From Fermentibacter sp964564435 (lineage in GTDB: Bacteria; Fermentibacterota; Fermentibacteria; Fermentibacterales; Fermentibacteraceae): a stretch of 64,000 bases of DNA. Position numbers and translations under genes: made by a program. Positions 25,725 to 34,799 of this stretch are shown here, piece after piece (the first letter of the stretch is position 1; every line of letters begins with the position of its first letter). The notes under the pieces are model-generated. The model was not told where the DNA came from. It did no database searches and saw only the letters and a list, made by a program, of their open reading frames with translations. The stretch lies in assembly GCA_964564435.1 (NCBI GenBank), contig CAZMAT010000008.1:52172-116171 (forward strand). The letters run 5' to 3'.

Positions 25725-27041
25725 ATGCTCGAGAGGCTCTCGGAGAGGCTCGGATCCGTGCTCGACCGGCTGCGCGGGCGGGGGGTGGTCTCCCCCGCCG
25801 ACGTGTCGGAGGCGATGCGCGAGATCAGGCGTGCGCTGCTCGAAGCCGACGTCAGCATCCGCGTCGCACGCGACTTCGTCGAGCGGGCGGGGGCCGAGGC
25901 CCTGGGCGAGAAGGTCCTGAAGAGCCTCACGCCGGGCCAGCAGATCGTGAAGGTAGTCCACGACCAGCTCGTGGGGCTCATGACCCACGAGAGGACCGTG
26001 CCGGATACCGGCGGCAGGAGGCCGGTCGTGTGGCTCCTGGCCGGGCTGCAGGGTTCCGGCAAGACCACGACCGCGGCGAAGCTCGCGGTCTGGGCGGCGA
26101 AGAGGCGCGGGATGCGCCCGCTGCTTTCGGCATGCGACCTGCAGAGGCCCGCTGCCGTCGAACAGCTCGGCATCCTGGCCCGGAAGGCCGGCGCCGGGTT
26201 CTTCGGTGAAAGGTCGGCCGGAGGTCCCGCCGACGTGGCCAGGGCCGCGCTGAAGATGGCCGGCAGGGAGATGTACGATCTCCTGATAGTCGACTCCGCT
26301 GGAAGGCTGCATGTCGACGACGGGCTCATGGAGGAGCTCTCGGAGATCCGGGGCGCCGTGGAGCCCAGGGAGACGATCCTCGTCCTCGACGGGATGACCG
26401 GCCAGGACGCAGTGAACGTCGCGCTCGAGTTCGACGGGCGCATCGGCATCACCGGGGCTGTGCTGTCCAAGATGGACGGAGACTCCCGGGGAGGCGCGGC
26501 GCTGTCCTTCGCCTCCGTGACGGGGAGGCCGATCCTCTTCCTGGGAACCGGGGAGGGGCTGGACGATCTCGAGGCCTTCGACCCCGCGCGCATGGCGGGG
26601 CGCATACTCGGGATGGGCGACATCCTGGGCCTCGTGGAGAAGGCTTCCGAGGCTTCGGACAGGATCGACGCCGAGAAGCTCGAGAAGAAGCTGCGCCGGG
26701 GCGAGTTCACGATGGACGATCTGCTCGCCGAGTTCGGGCGGCTGAGGAAGATGGGCCCGCTCTCGGACATCCTGGGGATGCTTCCGGGGCGCATGGTGCC
26801 GAAGGGCGTGACCGTCGACCCGAAGGAACTGGGTCGCAAGGAGGCAGTGATCCTGTCCATGACGCCGGAAGAGCGGCGCAGGCCGGAGCGGATAGACGGC
26901 AGCCGGCGCAGGAGGATAGCGAAGGGGAGCGGAGTCTCCGTGCGCGAAGTGAACAGGCTGCTCCAGGACTACAGGGCGATGAAGGAGATGATGAAGAGGA
27001 TCGGGAAATCGTCGAGGCTCGCAACCCTCCTGAGAGGATAG
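25725..27041 (+). CDS. ffh: Signal recognition particle protein Ffh (SRP54)
   Basis: 438 aa. N-domain helices, then the G-domain with GLQGSGKTTTAAKLA (P-loop), DLQRPAAVEQL, DSAGRLHVD and TKMDG-like SKMDGDSRGG, then the methionine-rich M-domain that binds 4.5S RNA (MTPEERRRPERIDGSRRRRI). It targets membrane and exported proteins to SecYEG. It is the first gene of the rpsP-trmD cluster, as in many bacteria. No 4.5S RNA gene was seen in this window. Confidence 0.96.
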   Translation: MLERLSERLGSVLDRLRGRGVVSPADVSEAMREIRRALLEADVSIRVARDFVERAGAEALGEKVLKSLTPGQQIVKVVHDQLVGLMTHERTVPDTGGRRPVVWLLAGLQGSGKTTTAAKLAVWAAKRRGMRPLLSACDLQRPAAVEQLGILARKAGAGFFGERSAGGPADVARAALKMAGREMYDLLIVDSAGRLHVDDGLMEELSEIRGAVEPRETILVLDGMTGQDAVNVALEFDGRIGITGAVLSKMDGDSRGGAALSFASVTGRPILFLGTGEGLDDLEAFDPARMAGRILGMGDILGLVEKASEASDRIDAEKLEKKLRRGEFTMDDLLAEFGRLRKMGPLSDILGMLPGRMVPKGVTVDPKELGRKEAVILSMTPEERRRPERIDGSRRRRIAKGSGVSVREVNRLLQDYRAMKEMMKRIGKSSRLATLLRG

Positions 27042-27086
27042 GCGGCCCCGGTTCCCGGCTACACGGGATGCAACGGAGGTGTTGAC

Positions 27087-27431
27087 TTGGTGAGGATCCG
27101 GCTGAGGAAGATGGGTACGAGCAAGCTCTCGTTCTTCAGGATTGTCGCGGCAGACGGCAGGAAGGCCCAGGACGGGAGCTTCCTCGAAGTTCTCGGATAC
27201 TACGACCCCCTGCGCAGGCCGCATGAGATAAAGGTCGACGAGCAGAAGGTCTTCGACTGGATGAAGCGCGGAGCACAGGTGAGCGAGACGGTGAGGAGTC
27301 TGCTCCGCAGGACCGGAACGTGGGAGAGATGGTCCAGGTATCGTGCTGGCGAAGAGGTTGCGCCGGAGATGGTCTTCCTGAGGGGTGACAGGAGGACCGC
27401 TGCGGACTCCGGGAGTTCCGACCGGGCCTGA
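27087..27431 (+). CDS. rpsP: 30S ribosomal protein S16
   Basis: 114 aa. VRIRLRKMGTSKLSFFRIVA and LGYYDPLRRP are the S16 signature. The start is TTG at 27087 or the next codon GTG at 27090, with GGAGGT placed 6 or 9 nt upstream. The C-terminus runs about 30 residues past the usual S16 core. It opens the rpsP-khpA-rimM-trmD-rplS cluster. Confidence 0.95.
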   Translation: MVRIRLRKMGTSKLSFFRIVAADGRKAQDGSFLEVLGYYDPLRRPHEIKVDEQKVFDWMKRGAQVSETVRSLLRRTGTWERWSRYRAGEEVAPEMVFLRGDRRTAADSGSSDRA

Positions 27432-27465
27432 CTGACGCCGCAACAACACGACTGGAGGGGTGTCC

Positions 27466-27696
27466 ATGAAGGAGCTCATCGAGATGATCGCCAAGACTCT
27501 CGTCGAGAATCCTGATTCCGTTCAGGTCGACGAGAAGACGACCGAGGACATGCTCGTATACGAGCTCAGGGTCTCGGAGAGCGATCTGGGAAGGGTCATC
27601 GGTCGAGAGGGCAGGATCGCCAAGGCCATGCGCACGATCATCAGGTCGATCGCCGCGAGGAAGGGTCAGAAGGCGACTCTCGAGATAATGGACTAG
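27466..27696 (+). CDS. khpA: KH-domain RNA-binding protein KhpA
   Basis: 76 aa from the ATG at 27466 (GGAGG 7 nt upstream; a GTG two codons earlier is also in frame). The KH motif is VIGREGRIAKAMRTIIRSIA. KhpA binds RNA, with KhpB/Jag in Gram-positives, and this position between rpsP and rimM is its standard locus. The rimM start follows 1 nt after the stop. Confidence 0.93.
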   Translation: MKELIEMIAKTLVENPDSVQVDEKTTEDMLVYELRVSESDLGRVIGREGRIAKAMRTIIRSIAARKGQKATLEIMD

Positions 27697-27697
27697 C

Positions 27698-28201
27698 ATG
27701 ACCGGGGTCGTGCGGGCCGGATTCGTGACACGGCCGCGCGGCCTCGACGGCCAAGTGGATCTGAGGCTGTTCCTGGCCGGACGCGCAGTCGTCCTCCCTC
27801 CGGGCTTCGAGTCGGAGGTCGGCGGCAGGGCGCTGAGGGTCGTCCGGTCTTCGGTGCGCTCCGTGGACACGATCGCGGCACTGTTCGAGGGCATCGACTC
27901 GGTCGAGGCCGCGGAGGAGCTCAGAGGCGGGGATTTCTGCGCCCGGCGCGAGGCCTTCATGGCCGTGCCCGGGCTTCGGCCCATGGGTCTCTTCCTCGGC
28001 ATGAGGATGGAGTGGCAGGATGGCGGGGGAGTCGTCGAGGGCTTCGACCCCTTTTCGGCCAACCCGCTTCTCGAGGTCGCATGGGAGGGCGGCAGCTTCG
28101 AGGTGCCGCTGCTCCTAGTGACCGAGACGGGAACCATCGACTGGGACGGCGGGCGCATGATGCTGAGGCTCCCCGCCGGGCTAGCCTCGGGAGCGCATTG
28201 A
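27698..28201 (+). CDS. rimM: Ribosome maturation factor RimM
   Basis: 167 aa. N-terminal VRAGFVTRPRGLDGQVDLRL matches the RimM opening (G-x-x-x-x-x-x-G-x-x-G-x-x), followed by a PRC-barrel-like C-terminal half ending in VPLLLVTETGTIDWDGG. RimM helps mature the 30S head and binds S19. Its stop overlaps the trmD start (TTGA, 28198-28201). Confidence 0.9.
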   Translation: MTGVVRAGFVTRPRGLDGQVDLRLFLAGRAVVLPPGFESEVGGRALRVVRSSVRSVDTIAALFEGIDSVEAAEELRGGDFCARREAFMAVPGLRPMGLFLGMRMEWQDGGGVVEGFDPFSANPLLEVAWEGGSFEVPLLLVTETGTIDWDGGRMMLRLPAGLASGAH

Positions 28202-28950
28202 GGATAGCTGTGGCGACTCTCTTCCCCGAGCTCTTCGAGCCGTTCCTGCGCACGGGTGTAGTGGGCAGGGCGGTCTCTTCGGGGAAGGTCGAGATCGGAA
28301 CCCTGGACATCAGGCTCCACGGAGTGGACGCCAGGGGATCGGTCGACGACTACCAGTTCGGGGGCGGAGCCGGCATGCTGATGAGGCCGGAGCCCCTGTT
28401 CGAGACTCTCGAATCCGTGGCATGGCGCAGGGGTGCCAGAGTGGTCCTGATGGCGCCGGACGGCAGGAGGCTCGACCAGGATCTCGCCCGTGACCTCTCG
28501 CAGGCTGAGGGCATCGTGCTGTTCTGCGGCAGGTACGGCGGGGTGGACGCGAGGTTCGTCGACGGGGCCGTCACGGATGAAGTGAGTGTGGGGGATTTCG
28601 TCGTCTCGGGCGGGGAGATCCCGGCGATGCTCCTGCTGGAGGCGGTGCTGAGATGGGTCCCCGGGGTGCTCGGGAGGCTCGAATCGGCTGTTTCCGACAG
28701 CTTCGCGACCGGCCTGCTCGACTACCCGAGGTATACGCGGCCGGCCGTGTTCAGGGGTGAGACGGTGCCGGAGGATCTGATCTCCGGCGATCATGCCCGG
28801 GTCGAGAACTGGAGGTTCGAGAGGGCGCTCGAAAGGACCAGGTCGAGGAGACCGGACCTCCTTGATGGTGTGAGTGTCGAGGACGCGAGGGATAGATTCT
28901 TGGGAGCGGTCAGACAGGCCGCCAGGACGAAGGAGCGGGAAGATGGATGA
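28198..28950 (+). CDS. trmD: tRNA (guanine37-N1)-methyltransferase TrmD
   Basis: 250 aa from a TTG start at 28198 overlapping the rimM stop. LFPELFEPFLRTGVVGRA, the knot motif DYQFGGGAGMLM, FCGRYGGVDARFVD, and SVGDFVVSGGEIPAM are diagnostic of TrmD. It makes m1G37 and prevents frameshifting. The 3' end overlaps the rplS gene by 8 bp. An in-frame upstream ATG (28012) lies inside rimM and is rejected. Confidence 0.95.
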   Translation: MRIAVATLFPELFEPFLRTGVVGRAVSSGKVEIGTLDIRLHGVDARGSVDDYQFGGGAGMLMRPEPLFETLESVAWRRGARVVLMAPDGRRLDQDLARDLSQAEGIVLFCGRYGGVDARFVDGAVTDEVSVGDFVVSGGEIPAMLLLEAVLRWVPGVLGRLESAVSDSFATGLLDYPRYTRPAVFRGETVPEDLISGDHARVENWRFERALERTRSRRPDLLDGVSVEDARDRFLGAVRQAARTKEREDG

Positions 28951-29293
28951 GCTGCTGAGGCTGGTCGAAAGCCGCCGGCCCGCCGAGGGCGTGCAGGATT
29001 TCGGTCCAGGCGACAACGTGAAGGTCCACTACCAGGTCGTCGAGGGCGACAAGGTGAGGATCCAGATATTCGAAGGCGTGGTGATCTCGCGCAGGGGCGG
29101 CGGCGCCGGCGAGACCTTCATCGTTCGCAAGATCTCGAACGGCGTCGGCGTCGAGAGGATCTTCCCGCTCTGCTCGCCCAGGGTGGCGGCGGTCGAAGTG
29201 GTCCGCAAGGGCAAGGTCAGGCGCGCCAAGCTGTTCTTCCTGAGACAGAAGAGGGGCCGTGCCGCGAGGATCAAGGAGAAGCGCGTCTACTAG
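28943..29293 (+). CDS. rplS: 50S ribosomal protein L19
   Basis: 116 aa. FGPGDNVKVHYQVVEGDKVR, IQIFEGVVISRRG and VERIFPLCSPRV are the L19 signature, with a basic C-terminus (RQKRGRAARIKEKRVY). The ATG at 28943 has AAGGAG 7 nt upstream and overlaps trmD by 8 bp. The rnhB start lies inside its 3' end. Confidence 0.96.
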   Translation: MDELLRLVESRRPAEGVQDFGPGDNVKVHYQVVEGDKVRIQIFEGVVISRRGGGAGETFIVRKISNGVGVERIFPLCSPRVAAVEVVRKGKVRRAKLFFLRQKRGRAARIKEKRVY

Positions 29294-29921
29294 AGCCCGG
29301 GCAAACGAGCTCCTCGGGTTCGATACCCGTGCGGCATCCCTCTGGGGGCGGGTCGCGGGGATCGACGAGGTCGGGAGGGGGCCGCTCGCCGGCCCCCTCG
29401 TCGCATGCTGCGTGGTCCTGCCTCCCGGCAGGGACATCCCCGGAGTCTTCGACAGCAAGGCGCTGAGCCCGGCCCGGAGGGCGGCGCTGGAGGAGATGAT
29501 CCTCTATGCCTGCCTGGGCCGGGGCATGGGCGTCGTCGATCCATCAGAGATAGACTCCGCCGGCATGTCGCGGAGCGTCGCCATGTCGTTCCGGCGGGCC
29601 GCCGGGTCCTGCTCCGCCCCGGCGGACGTCTATCTGATCGACGGCCTCGAGGTCCGGGACCTGGCCATCCCGGCAAGGTTCTTCGTGAAGGGCGACTCCC
29701 GCAGCCTCTCTATCGCGGCCGCCAGCATCCTCGCCAAGGTGCACAGGGACAGGCTCATGGCCATGGCCGATTCGGAGTGGCCCGGCTACGGTTTCGCCAG
29801 GAATTCGGGCTACGGGACGGCGGAGCATCTCGAAGCCCTGCGGAGGCTCGGCCCCTGCCCCGTCCACAGGCGCTCCTTCGCCCCCGTGGCCCGCGCTGCC
29901 GGCCTGTTCGGAGGCTGGTGA
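29259..29921 (+). CDS. rnhB: Ribonuclease HII
   Basis: 220 aa. The catalytic N-terminal motif GIDEVGRGPLAGP holds the acidic residues, with the later DSKALSPARR and YLIDGLEVRD segments; the fold is RNase HII. The GTG start at 29259 overlaps rplS by 35 bp; no better in-frame start precedes the active-site motif. It removes RNA from RNA/DNA hybrids and single ribonucleotides from DNA. The stop shares one base with the yraN start (TGATG). Confidence 0.93.
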   Translation: MPRGSRRSASTRARANELLGFDTRAASLWGRVAGIDEVGRGPLAGPLVACCVVLPPGRDIPGVFDSKALSPARRAALEEMILYACLGRGMGVVDPSEIDSAGMSRSVAMSFRRAAGSCSAPADVYLIDGLEVRDLAIPARFFVKGDSRSLSIAAASILAKVHRDRLMAMADSEWPGYGFARNSGYGTAEHLEALRRLGPCPVHRRSFAPVARAAGLFGGW

Positions 29922-30286
29922 TGGACCAGCTCGCAGCCGAGGCCGAGAGCTCCGTGGCGTCATGGCTCACGGATCGCGGCTGGACTATCCTCGAGCGCAA
30001 CCTGAGGCTCGGCCCGGGGGAGGTGGATATCGTGGCACTGAAGGAGGGGCTGATGGCCTTCGTCGAGGTCAAGCTGGCATCCTCGGGCAGCGCCACGATG
30101 GCCCCGGAGAAGATAGACGCCCGCAAGAAGTCGAAGATCGCAGGCGTGGCTGCAATGTATCTGGCTGTCACCGGGTACGATGGAGACTGCAGGTTCGACG
30201 TGGCCATAGTGAGGGGTGCGAGCGGAGCCTTCGAGGTCGACTACCTCGAGAGCGCCTTCGTCTCGCGGACGCTCTTCACAGTCTGA
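29921..30286 (+). CDS. yraN: YraN/UPF0102-family putative nuclease
   Basis: 121 aa. The endonuclease-like motif GWTILERNLRLGPGEVDIVA followed by MAFVEVKLA is the UPF0102 (YraN) signature, a Holliday-junction-resolvase-like fold with D and ExK residues. The start overlaps rnhB by one base. In many bacteria comM follows directly; here a 6-kb minus-strand operon lies between. Confidence 0.9.
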   Translation: MDQLAAEAESSVASWLTDRGWTILERNLRLGPGEVDIVALKEGLMAFVEVKLASSGSATMAPEKIDARKKSKIAGVAAMYLAVTGYDGDCRFDVAIVRGASGAFEVDYLESAFVSRTLFTV

Positions 30287-30303
30287 TATCACGGCGGGGG
30301 GCC

Positions 30304-30320
30304 GCAGGGCGGGACCCTGC
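30304..30320. terminator. Possible terminator between convergent yraN and the activator gene
   Basis: A 6-bp stem GCAGGG/CCCTGC with a 5-nt loop lies in the 36-bp gap between two convergent genes. Such a position suits a two-way terminator, but there is no U tract on either strand. Confidence 0.3.
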
Positions 30321-30322
30321 TC

Positions 30323-31099
30323 TCAGGCCCCCTTCGCGAGGGCCAGCATGGCGGCGCCCAGCGCCCCGGTGATCCTGGGCTCGTCCGGTATGAGGATCTC
30401 CGTGCCCAGCTCCTCCACGAGCGCTCTCGCCACGCCGCCGTTCTTCGCGACGCCGCCGGTGAACACCACCCGGGGCAGGAGCTTCGTCCGGCCGGCCATC
30501 GAGACGGTCCGCCTCGCGACTGCCCTGAAGACCCCGTTCAGGATGGACGGTATCGGAACTCCGGACTGCAGCAGGCCCACGATCTCGCTCTCGGCGAACA
30601 CGGCGCACATCGAGGATATCTCCACAGAAGCCCTGTGATCCTTCACGGCGTCGGCCATGCCGTCGAGCGGGACCCCGACGATCTGCCCCGTGAGCTCGAT
30701 GAAGCGGCCCGTGCCCGCCGCGCACCTGTCGTTCATCACGAAGTCCGTGGTGCGGCCGCTTTCGTCCATCTCGATGAGCTTCGAGTCCTGGCCGCCTATG
30801 TCTATCACGGTCCTGGCCGACGGGAAGAGGTAGGAGACCCCGCGTGCGTGGCAGAGGATCTCGGACGCGACCCTGTCCGCGAGCTTGAAGTAGTTCCTGC
30901 CGTAACCGGTCGCGAGAGTGCCGGCAAGGTCTGCTCGATCGACTCCGGCAGCCGCGAGCACCCTCCCGAACAGCTCGGCGGCAGCGTCCGCCGGGCGCGA
31001 CCCGGTGTCCGTCACTGCTGATTCCACGATCTGCGCACCGTCGAAGAGGACCACCTCGATGGACCTCGCGCCTATGTCGACCCCGCAGCCGAGTCTCAC
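30323..31099 (-). CDS. ATP-dependent activator of a 2-hydroxyacyl-CoA-dehydratase-type enzyme (HgdC/BadFG-like)
   Basis: 258 aa from a GTG at 31099 that overlaps the upstream dehydratase stop (GTGA). ASKHA-fold phosphate motifs are GVDIGARSIEVVLFD and DIGGQDSK, with a FTGGVAKNGG C-terminal loop. The two cysteines that hold the dimer-bridging [4Fe-4S] cluster are C126 (NDRCAAGTG) and C165 (SSMCAVFAESE). This family uses ATP to push one low-potential electron into its partner. The three D-component modules encoded just upstream are the obvious partners. Confidence 0.92.
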   Translation of the reverse strand: MRLGCGVDIGARSIEVVLFDGAQIVESAVTDTGSRPADAAAELFGRVLAAAGVDRADLAGTLATGYGRNYFKLADRVASEILCHARGVSYLFPSARTVIDIGGQDSKLIEMDESGRTTDFVMNDRCAAGTGRFIELTGQIVGVPLDGMADAVKDHRASVEISSMCAVFAESEIVGLLQSGVPIPSILNGVFRAVARRTVSMAGRTKLLPRVVFTGGVAKNGGVARALVEELGTEILIPDEPRITGALGAAMLALAKGA

Positions 31100-33693
31100 G
31101 AAAGCTCCAGGAGCGTCTGGATCCTCACGGCCAGCCTCTCGCGGTCGGAATCCGAGTAGTCGGTCTCGACCTTCATGTAGGGGAGGCCGAGCGTGTCGCG
31201 GACATGGCGCTCGACCAGGTACGATTCGACGTTGTAGGTATGGCAGGCGTGCCACACCAGGTCCACCACCGCCTGCGGCCTGAACCTGGCCGCAAGCCTG
31301 TCGATCAGCTCCAGCCTGCCCCTGTTCGGTGTCATGCATGAGCAGGGGATCTCGAAGTGCTTCCTGGCCACGGCCTCGAACGGATCGCCGTCCTCCGGGG
31401 TCAGCCTCTCGGTGGGCTTGACCCCCGAGCATGCCTCCTGGACCACGACGATCCCCCCGCACTCCTCGACCAGTTCGATCACCTTGAGGGTGTCCCTGCC
31501 CGTGGGGCATCCCGTCACCATCACCCTCGGGGCGCCAGCGGGAGCCGCCCTGAAGCCTCCGGCGGCCCTCGCCCGGACCTTTTCGGCGAAGCGCCCGAGC
31601 ATCTCCAGGTGCCTGTCGAAGCCAGAGAGCCTGTATCTCACCAGGGCGAGCTCCCTGCCCGTCACGATCGGAGGGTCGGACTCGCCGAGGGAGAACACGT
31701 CGTTGAGGAGGCTCCTCTCGCGGTTCATCCTCCTTATGGCGTCCCTCATCCCCTCGTCGGTGATCTCCACTCCGTACAGATCCTCGAGGAAGCGCGCGAG
31801 CTTCCTCACCTCGGAGACCCAGTGGCGAAAGGCATCCTCCTCGCCGCACTTCTGGGTGAGCTCGAGGATGTGCTGCGGCTTCCTGTCGGCTATCAGCTCG
31901 TACATCTTCTTCTTGCCGTCGCAGGTGGTCTCGGCCACCACGGCGTCGCACACCGAGAAGAAAGGGCAGCGGCTGGTCAGGATGTATCCGAAGGACGACT
32001 TGATCAACGGGCAGAGGTTGGAGGGGAGCACGGTCTCGGCCGGGGCGATCGTCCTCCTGCTGGTGCCGCAGAGGCATACAGGGCTCGCGCCAGCCGCCAT
32101 TATGACCTCGCGGGGCGTGTATTCGCAGTAGATGCCCACCACGCCCCTGCCCTGCCTCTTGAGGGCGCGCACAGCATCGACCTCGACGGCTATGGAGTCG
32201 TCGAAATACTCGAAAGGGTCATCTCCCTCGGCGGAACCCGGCCCGCCCGGGCAGCATCCCGTCGAAACCATGGGCGACCTCCTGGATCTCAGCAGTTCCG
32301 TGAAGCTCTCCATCCTGCCCGCAACCTGCTCGCTCAGGCGCCCGGGGGAGTAGGGCACGTCGAAGGCGAGCAGCGGGATGCCCGCCTCCCTCTCTATCAC
32401 CTCGGCCAGCACCTTCTCCTCGTGGGGGCAGTGGCTGGCCCCGAAGATGCCCGACACTATTACGCCCTCCGCGCCGAACCGCTGCGCCTCCTGAGCGATG
32501 CGGGCGGCCCTGGCGTGCGGCGACCCGAGCATCAGGTCGTCCATGCAGTTCTCGGCGACGGAGGCGAATATGTCCTTGTCGCCGGCGAGAGGCAGGTACG
32601 AGTGCGAGATCATGTACTCCGACCCCGCCACGCAGGCGCCCAGGTCCTCGAGCTGCGTCACAAGCGACGCGTCGGTCGGGGGGGTCACCCAGTAGACCCT
32701 CAGGGGATCCTCCCCGAAGGGGGAGGTGCCCGAGTCCAGGCGCGACCTGACGGTCGAGAGCAGGTCGTCCAGCACGTCGAGGCTCTCGTCGGGTTCGGAG
32801 CAGGTATGTATGCCTATGAACTCGGCCAGGAGCATCTCCAGGCCCGGCAGGGGAGGTCTGCGCGCGGAGTAGACTAGGCGTCTCAGCTCGGCGATGCGCC
32901 CCCTGAGCCCGTTGAACAGGTCCCTGCTGCGCTCGAGGTCGGCTTCGGAGGCCGGGTGCCCCGTGAGCCGCTCCATCGCACCGGCGATCCCCCTGAGCTG
33001 CCCCTCGGCGAAGCGGGCGGCAGAGAGCTGGTAGCGCATGCCGCCGTGGGGCGTCACTCCGTATTCCTCGCCCGGCGACCACGACGTCTCGTCGAACCGC
33101 CCTGCCATCTCCCACCAGTGCACGTTTATGCCCAGCCCCTCGATGAGCTGCATCACTGCCGAGAAGTCGTCGCAGCAGGCTCCCACCCCCGCGATGCAGA
33201 GGTCGGGCTTCGGGAAGTAATCGAGCGTCACCATCGCGCCCAGGGCCGCCCTAACGTAGCACAGGTCCTCGCCGGCCCCGAGCCGGGCGGCCTCGTCTAG
33301 CAGGTGCGGCTCCTCGGAGAAGCAGGGGGCCCACCACAGCTCGTCGGCGTAGAACGTGAGCGCGTCGCGCCAGGCGTATGTGATCACCGGCACCTGGCCC
33401 AGGTCCTTCATCGCGGCGACTATCTTCAGGCCGTTCTCCTTCGCCAGGAAGAGGCGGTCCTTCTCGCTGAACAGGAAGGCCCAGAGCCTGAGTGCGGCGG
33501 GCGAGTCGTCGAACCGCAGCCTGCGGAGCAGAGTGTCTCCCCTGCAGGAGTACTCGTGCGGGCTGAACAGGTACTCCACACCGCCGGGGATGAGGTTCCT
33601 GAGGAATCTGCACCTGTCGCGGTACTCGTCCGGGATCTGCCTTATGCGGGCCTCCCAGTCGTCCGAAGTGATCCTCTCCGGGAGGCTCGTCAC
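31096..33693 (-). CDS. Fusion of two 2-hydroxyacyl-CoA dehydratase D-component modules
   Basis: 865 aa in one frame with no stop at the junction. The start is GTG at 33693, overlapping the upstream stop (GTGA). Residues about 1-460 form one D-component module (LWWAPCFSEEP, GVGACCDDF, CPHEEKVL). Residues about 475-865 form a second with the typical cluster ligands C523 (GIYCEYTP), C561 (PSNLCPLIK) and C591 (TTCDGKKK). The family includes HgdAB, FldBC, BcrBC and the double-cubane cluster proteins, usually as two separate chains of about 400 aa. A fused pair with a further separate module is uncommon to my knowledge; the substrate is unknown. Confidence 0.88.
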   Translation of the reverse strand: MTSLPERITSDDWEARIRQIPDEYRDRCRFLRNLIPGGVEYLFSPHEYSCRGDTLLRRLRFDDSPAALRLWAFLFSEKDRLFLAKENGLKIVAAMKDLGQVPVITYAWRDALTFYADELWWAPCFSEEPHLLDEAARLGAGEDLCYVRAALGAMVTLDYFPKPDLCIAGVGACCDDFSAVMQLIEGLGINVHWWEMAGRFDETSWSPGEEYGVTPHGGMRYQLSAARFAEGQLRGIAGAMERLTGHPASEADLERSRDLFNGLRGRIAELRRLVYSARRPPLPGLEMLLAEFIGIHTCSEPDESLDVLDDLLSTVRSRLDSGTSPFGEDPLRVYWVTPPTDASLVTQLEDLGACVAGSEYMISHSYLPLAGDKDIFASVAENCMDDLMLGSPHARAARIAQEAQRFGAEGVIVSGIFGASHCPHEEKVLAEVIEREAGIPLLAFDVPYSPGRLSEQVAGRMESFTELLRSRRSPMVSTGCCPGGPGSAEGDDPFEYFDDSIAVEVDAVRALKRQGRGVVGIYCEYTPREVIMAAGASPVCLCGTSRRTIAPAETVLPSNLCPLIKSSFGYILTSRCPFFSVCDAVVAETTCDGKKKMYELIADRKPQHILELTQKCGEEDAFRHWVSEVRKLARFLEDLYGVEITDEGMRDAIRRMNRERSLLNDVFSLGESDPPIVTGRELALVRYRLSGFDRHLEMLGRFAEKVRARAAGGFRAAPAGAPRVMVTGCPTGRDTLKVIELVEECGGIVVVQEACSGVKPTERLTPEDGDPFEAVARKHFEIPCSCMTPNRGRLELIDRLAARFRPQAVVDLVWHACHTYNVESYLVERHVRDTLGLPYMKVETDYSDSDRERLAVRIQTLLELS

Positions 33694-34778
33694 GAGAGGC
33701 TCTCCAGGAAGGCCTCGATGCGAGTGCCGATCCGCTCCCGGCCTCCCGGCCCGAAGCTGGTATCCAGCACCAGCACGGGAACGGGCATCCTGGCCCTGAT
33801 CCTCTCGCGCTCGGTGTACCAGAGATCGCAGAACTTGAGGGTCTTGAGGATCATGCCGCGGCAGCCCGCCTCCTCGACCGATTCCGTGAGGTACTCGAAG
33901 ACATCCCTGTTGGGCCTGCAGCGGGCGCACCTCGAGGACCTGAAGTATTCGCGGGCGAGGCCTGCGGGCGAACAGACACCCGGTTCGCCCGAGGGAAGCG
34001 ATGTCTGGAGGCCCGAGCAGCCCAGCGGGATCATCACGGCGCCGGCTTCTTCGAGCAGCTCCGCGACCGAGCCGTCGCCGTGGGCCATGGGGCCGCCCGC
34101 GACGGCGATCCTGGGCCCGCCAGACCAGGCGCTGCGGCCGGGTGCCAGGGATTCCAGGAACGATTCCAGCCCGCCCGGCAGAGCGATGTTCAGCAGGGAG
34201 AAGGCTGCGTGGAGCGCGGTGGGCGGGAGGCTCCCGGCCATCGCGATGGAGCGGAGGGAGGAGGCTGCCCTCCTCCTCTCCGTCTCGTATGCGCGGGCGT
34301 CCGGCTCCGAGTAGGCGACATGGCACGAGGCGGCCAGATCTCCGCAGAGCCTCTCCACCTGCTGCGCGAAGTAGTCCTCCGCTTCGGGCGTCCTGGTGGA
34401 GGGGAGCTGGATGTGGAGCGCCGGGGTCCCGGTCACCCTGCCCAGCTCCTGGAAGAGCCTCCTGGTCTGGTCGCACGTGTACATGGCTACCCAGACGTCC
34501 ACCAAGCCGTGTAGCCCCGATCCGGCGGCGGCCGCCCCGGCGAAGGCCTTGACGAGAGGGCAGGAATCCGGCCTCATGAACCGCTCCCCCGCCTCCTCGT
34601 TCGAGCTGGTCGCGCCGTGGAGAGCCCTGACCGGGCGCATCCCCAGGCCCGCGCCGACAGCCATCGGGAAGGCGTGGCAAAGGCTCCCCAGGACGCGCCC
34701 TCCGCCTGCGCGGAATGACGCTGTCCCGCGGAGTTCCTCGGCTATCCTCGCTTCCAGCAGATCAGCCGGTCCCGCCAC
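33690..34778 (-). CDS. Third 2-hydroxyacyl-CoA dehydratase D-component homologue
   Basis: 362 aa. Cluster-ligand motifs are C73 (DSCPLVKAF) and C102 (YTCDQTRR), with a conserved C-terminus (LKTLKFCDLWYTERERI ... TRIEAFLESLS). It resembles a single HgdB/BcrB-type subunit. It precedes the fused two-module protein with a 4-nt overlap and follows the methyltransferase by 21 bp. Functionally it should combine with the fusion and the activator, but whether it is a third catalytic subunit or an independent dimer is unknown. Confidence 0.85.
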   Translation of the reverse strand: MAGPADLLEARIAEELRGTASFRAGGGRVLGSLCHAFPMAVGAGLGMRPVRALHGATSSNEEAGERFMRPDSCPLVKAFAGAAAAGSGLHGLVDVWVAMYTCDQTRRLFQELGRVTGTPALHIQLPSTRTPEAEDYFAQQVERLCGDLAASCHVAYSEPDARAYETERRRAASSLRSIAMAGSLPPTALHAAFSLLNIALPGGLESFLESLAPGRSAWSGGPRIAVAGGPMAHGDGSVAELLEEAGAVMIPLGCSGLQTSLPSGEPGVCSPAGLAREYFRSSRCARCRPNRDVFEYLTESVEEAGCRGMILKTLKFCDLWYTERERIRARMPVPVLVLDTSFGPGGRERIGTRIEAFLESLS

Positions 34779-34799
34779 CGATCCTCCGGTCCGCCGCGC

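Noticed and set aside
25326..27494. 722-codon open frame on the minus strand
   Set aside because: It lies opposite ffh and rpsP, both firmly identified, and its residues (Arg/Pro/His-rich) are typical of shadow frames.
31096..34680. 1194-residue reading of the fused dehydratase frame
   Set aside because: The part before 33693 overlaps the third D-component gene in another frame and does not resemble any protein; the GTG at the GTGA junction is the better start.
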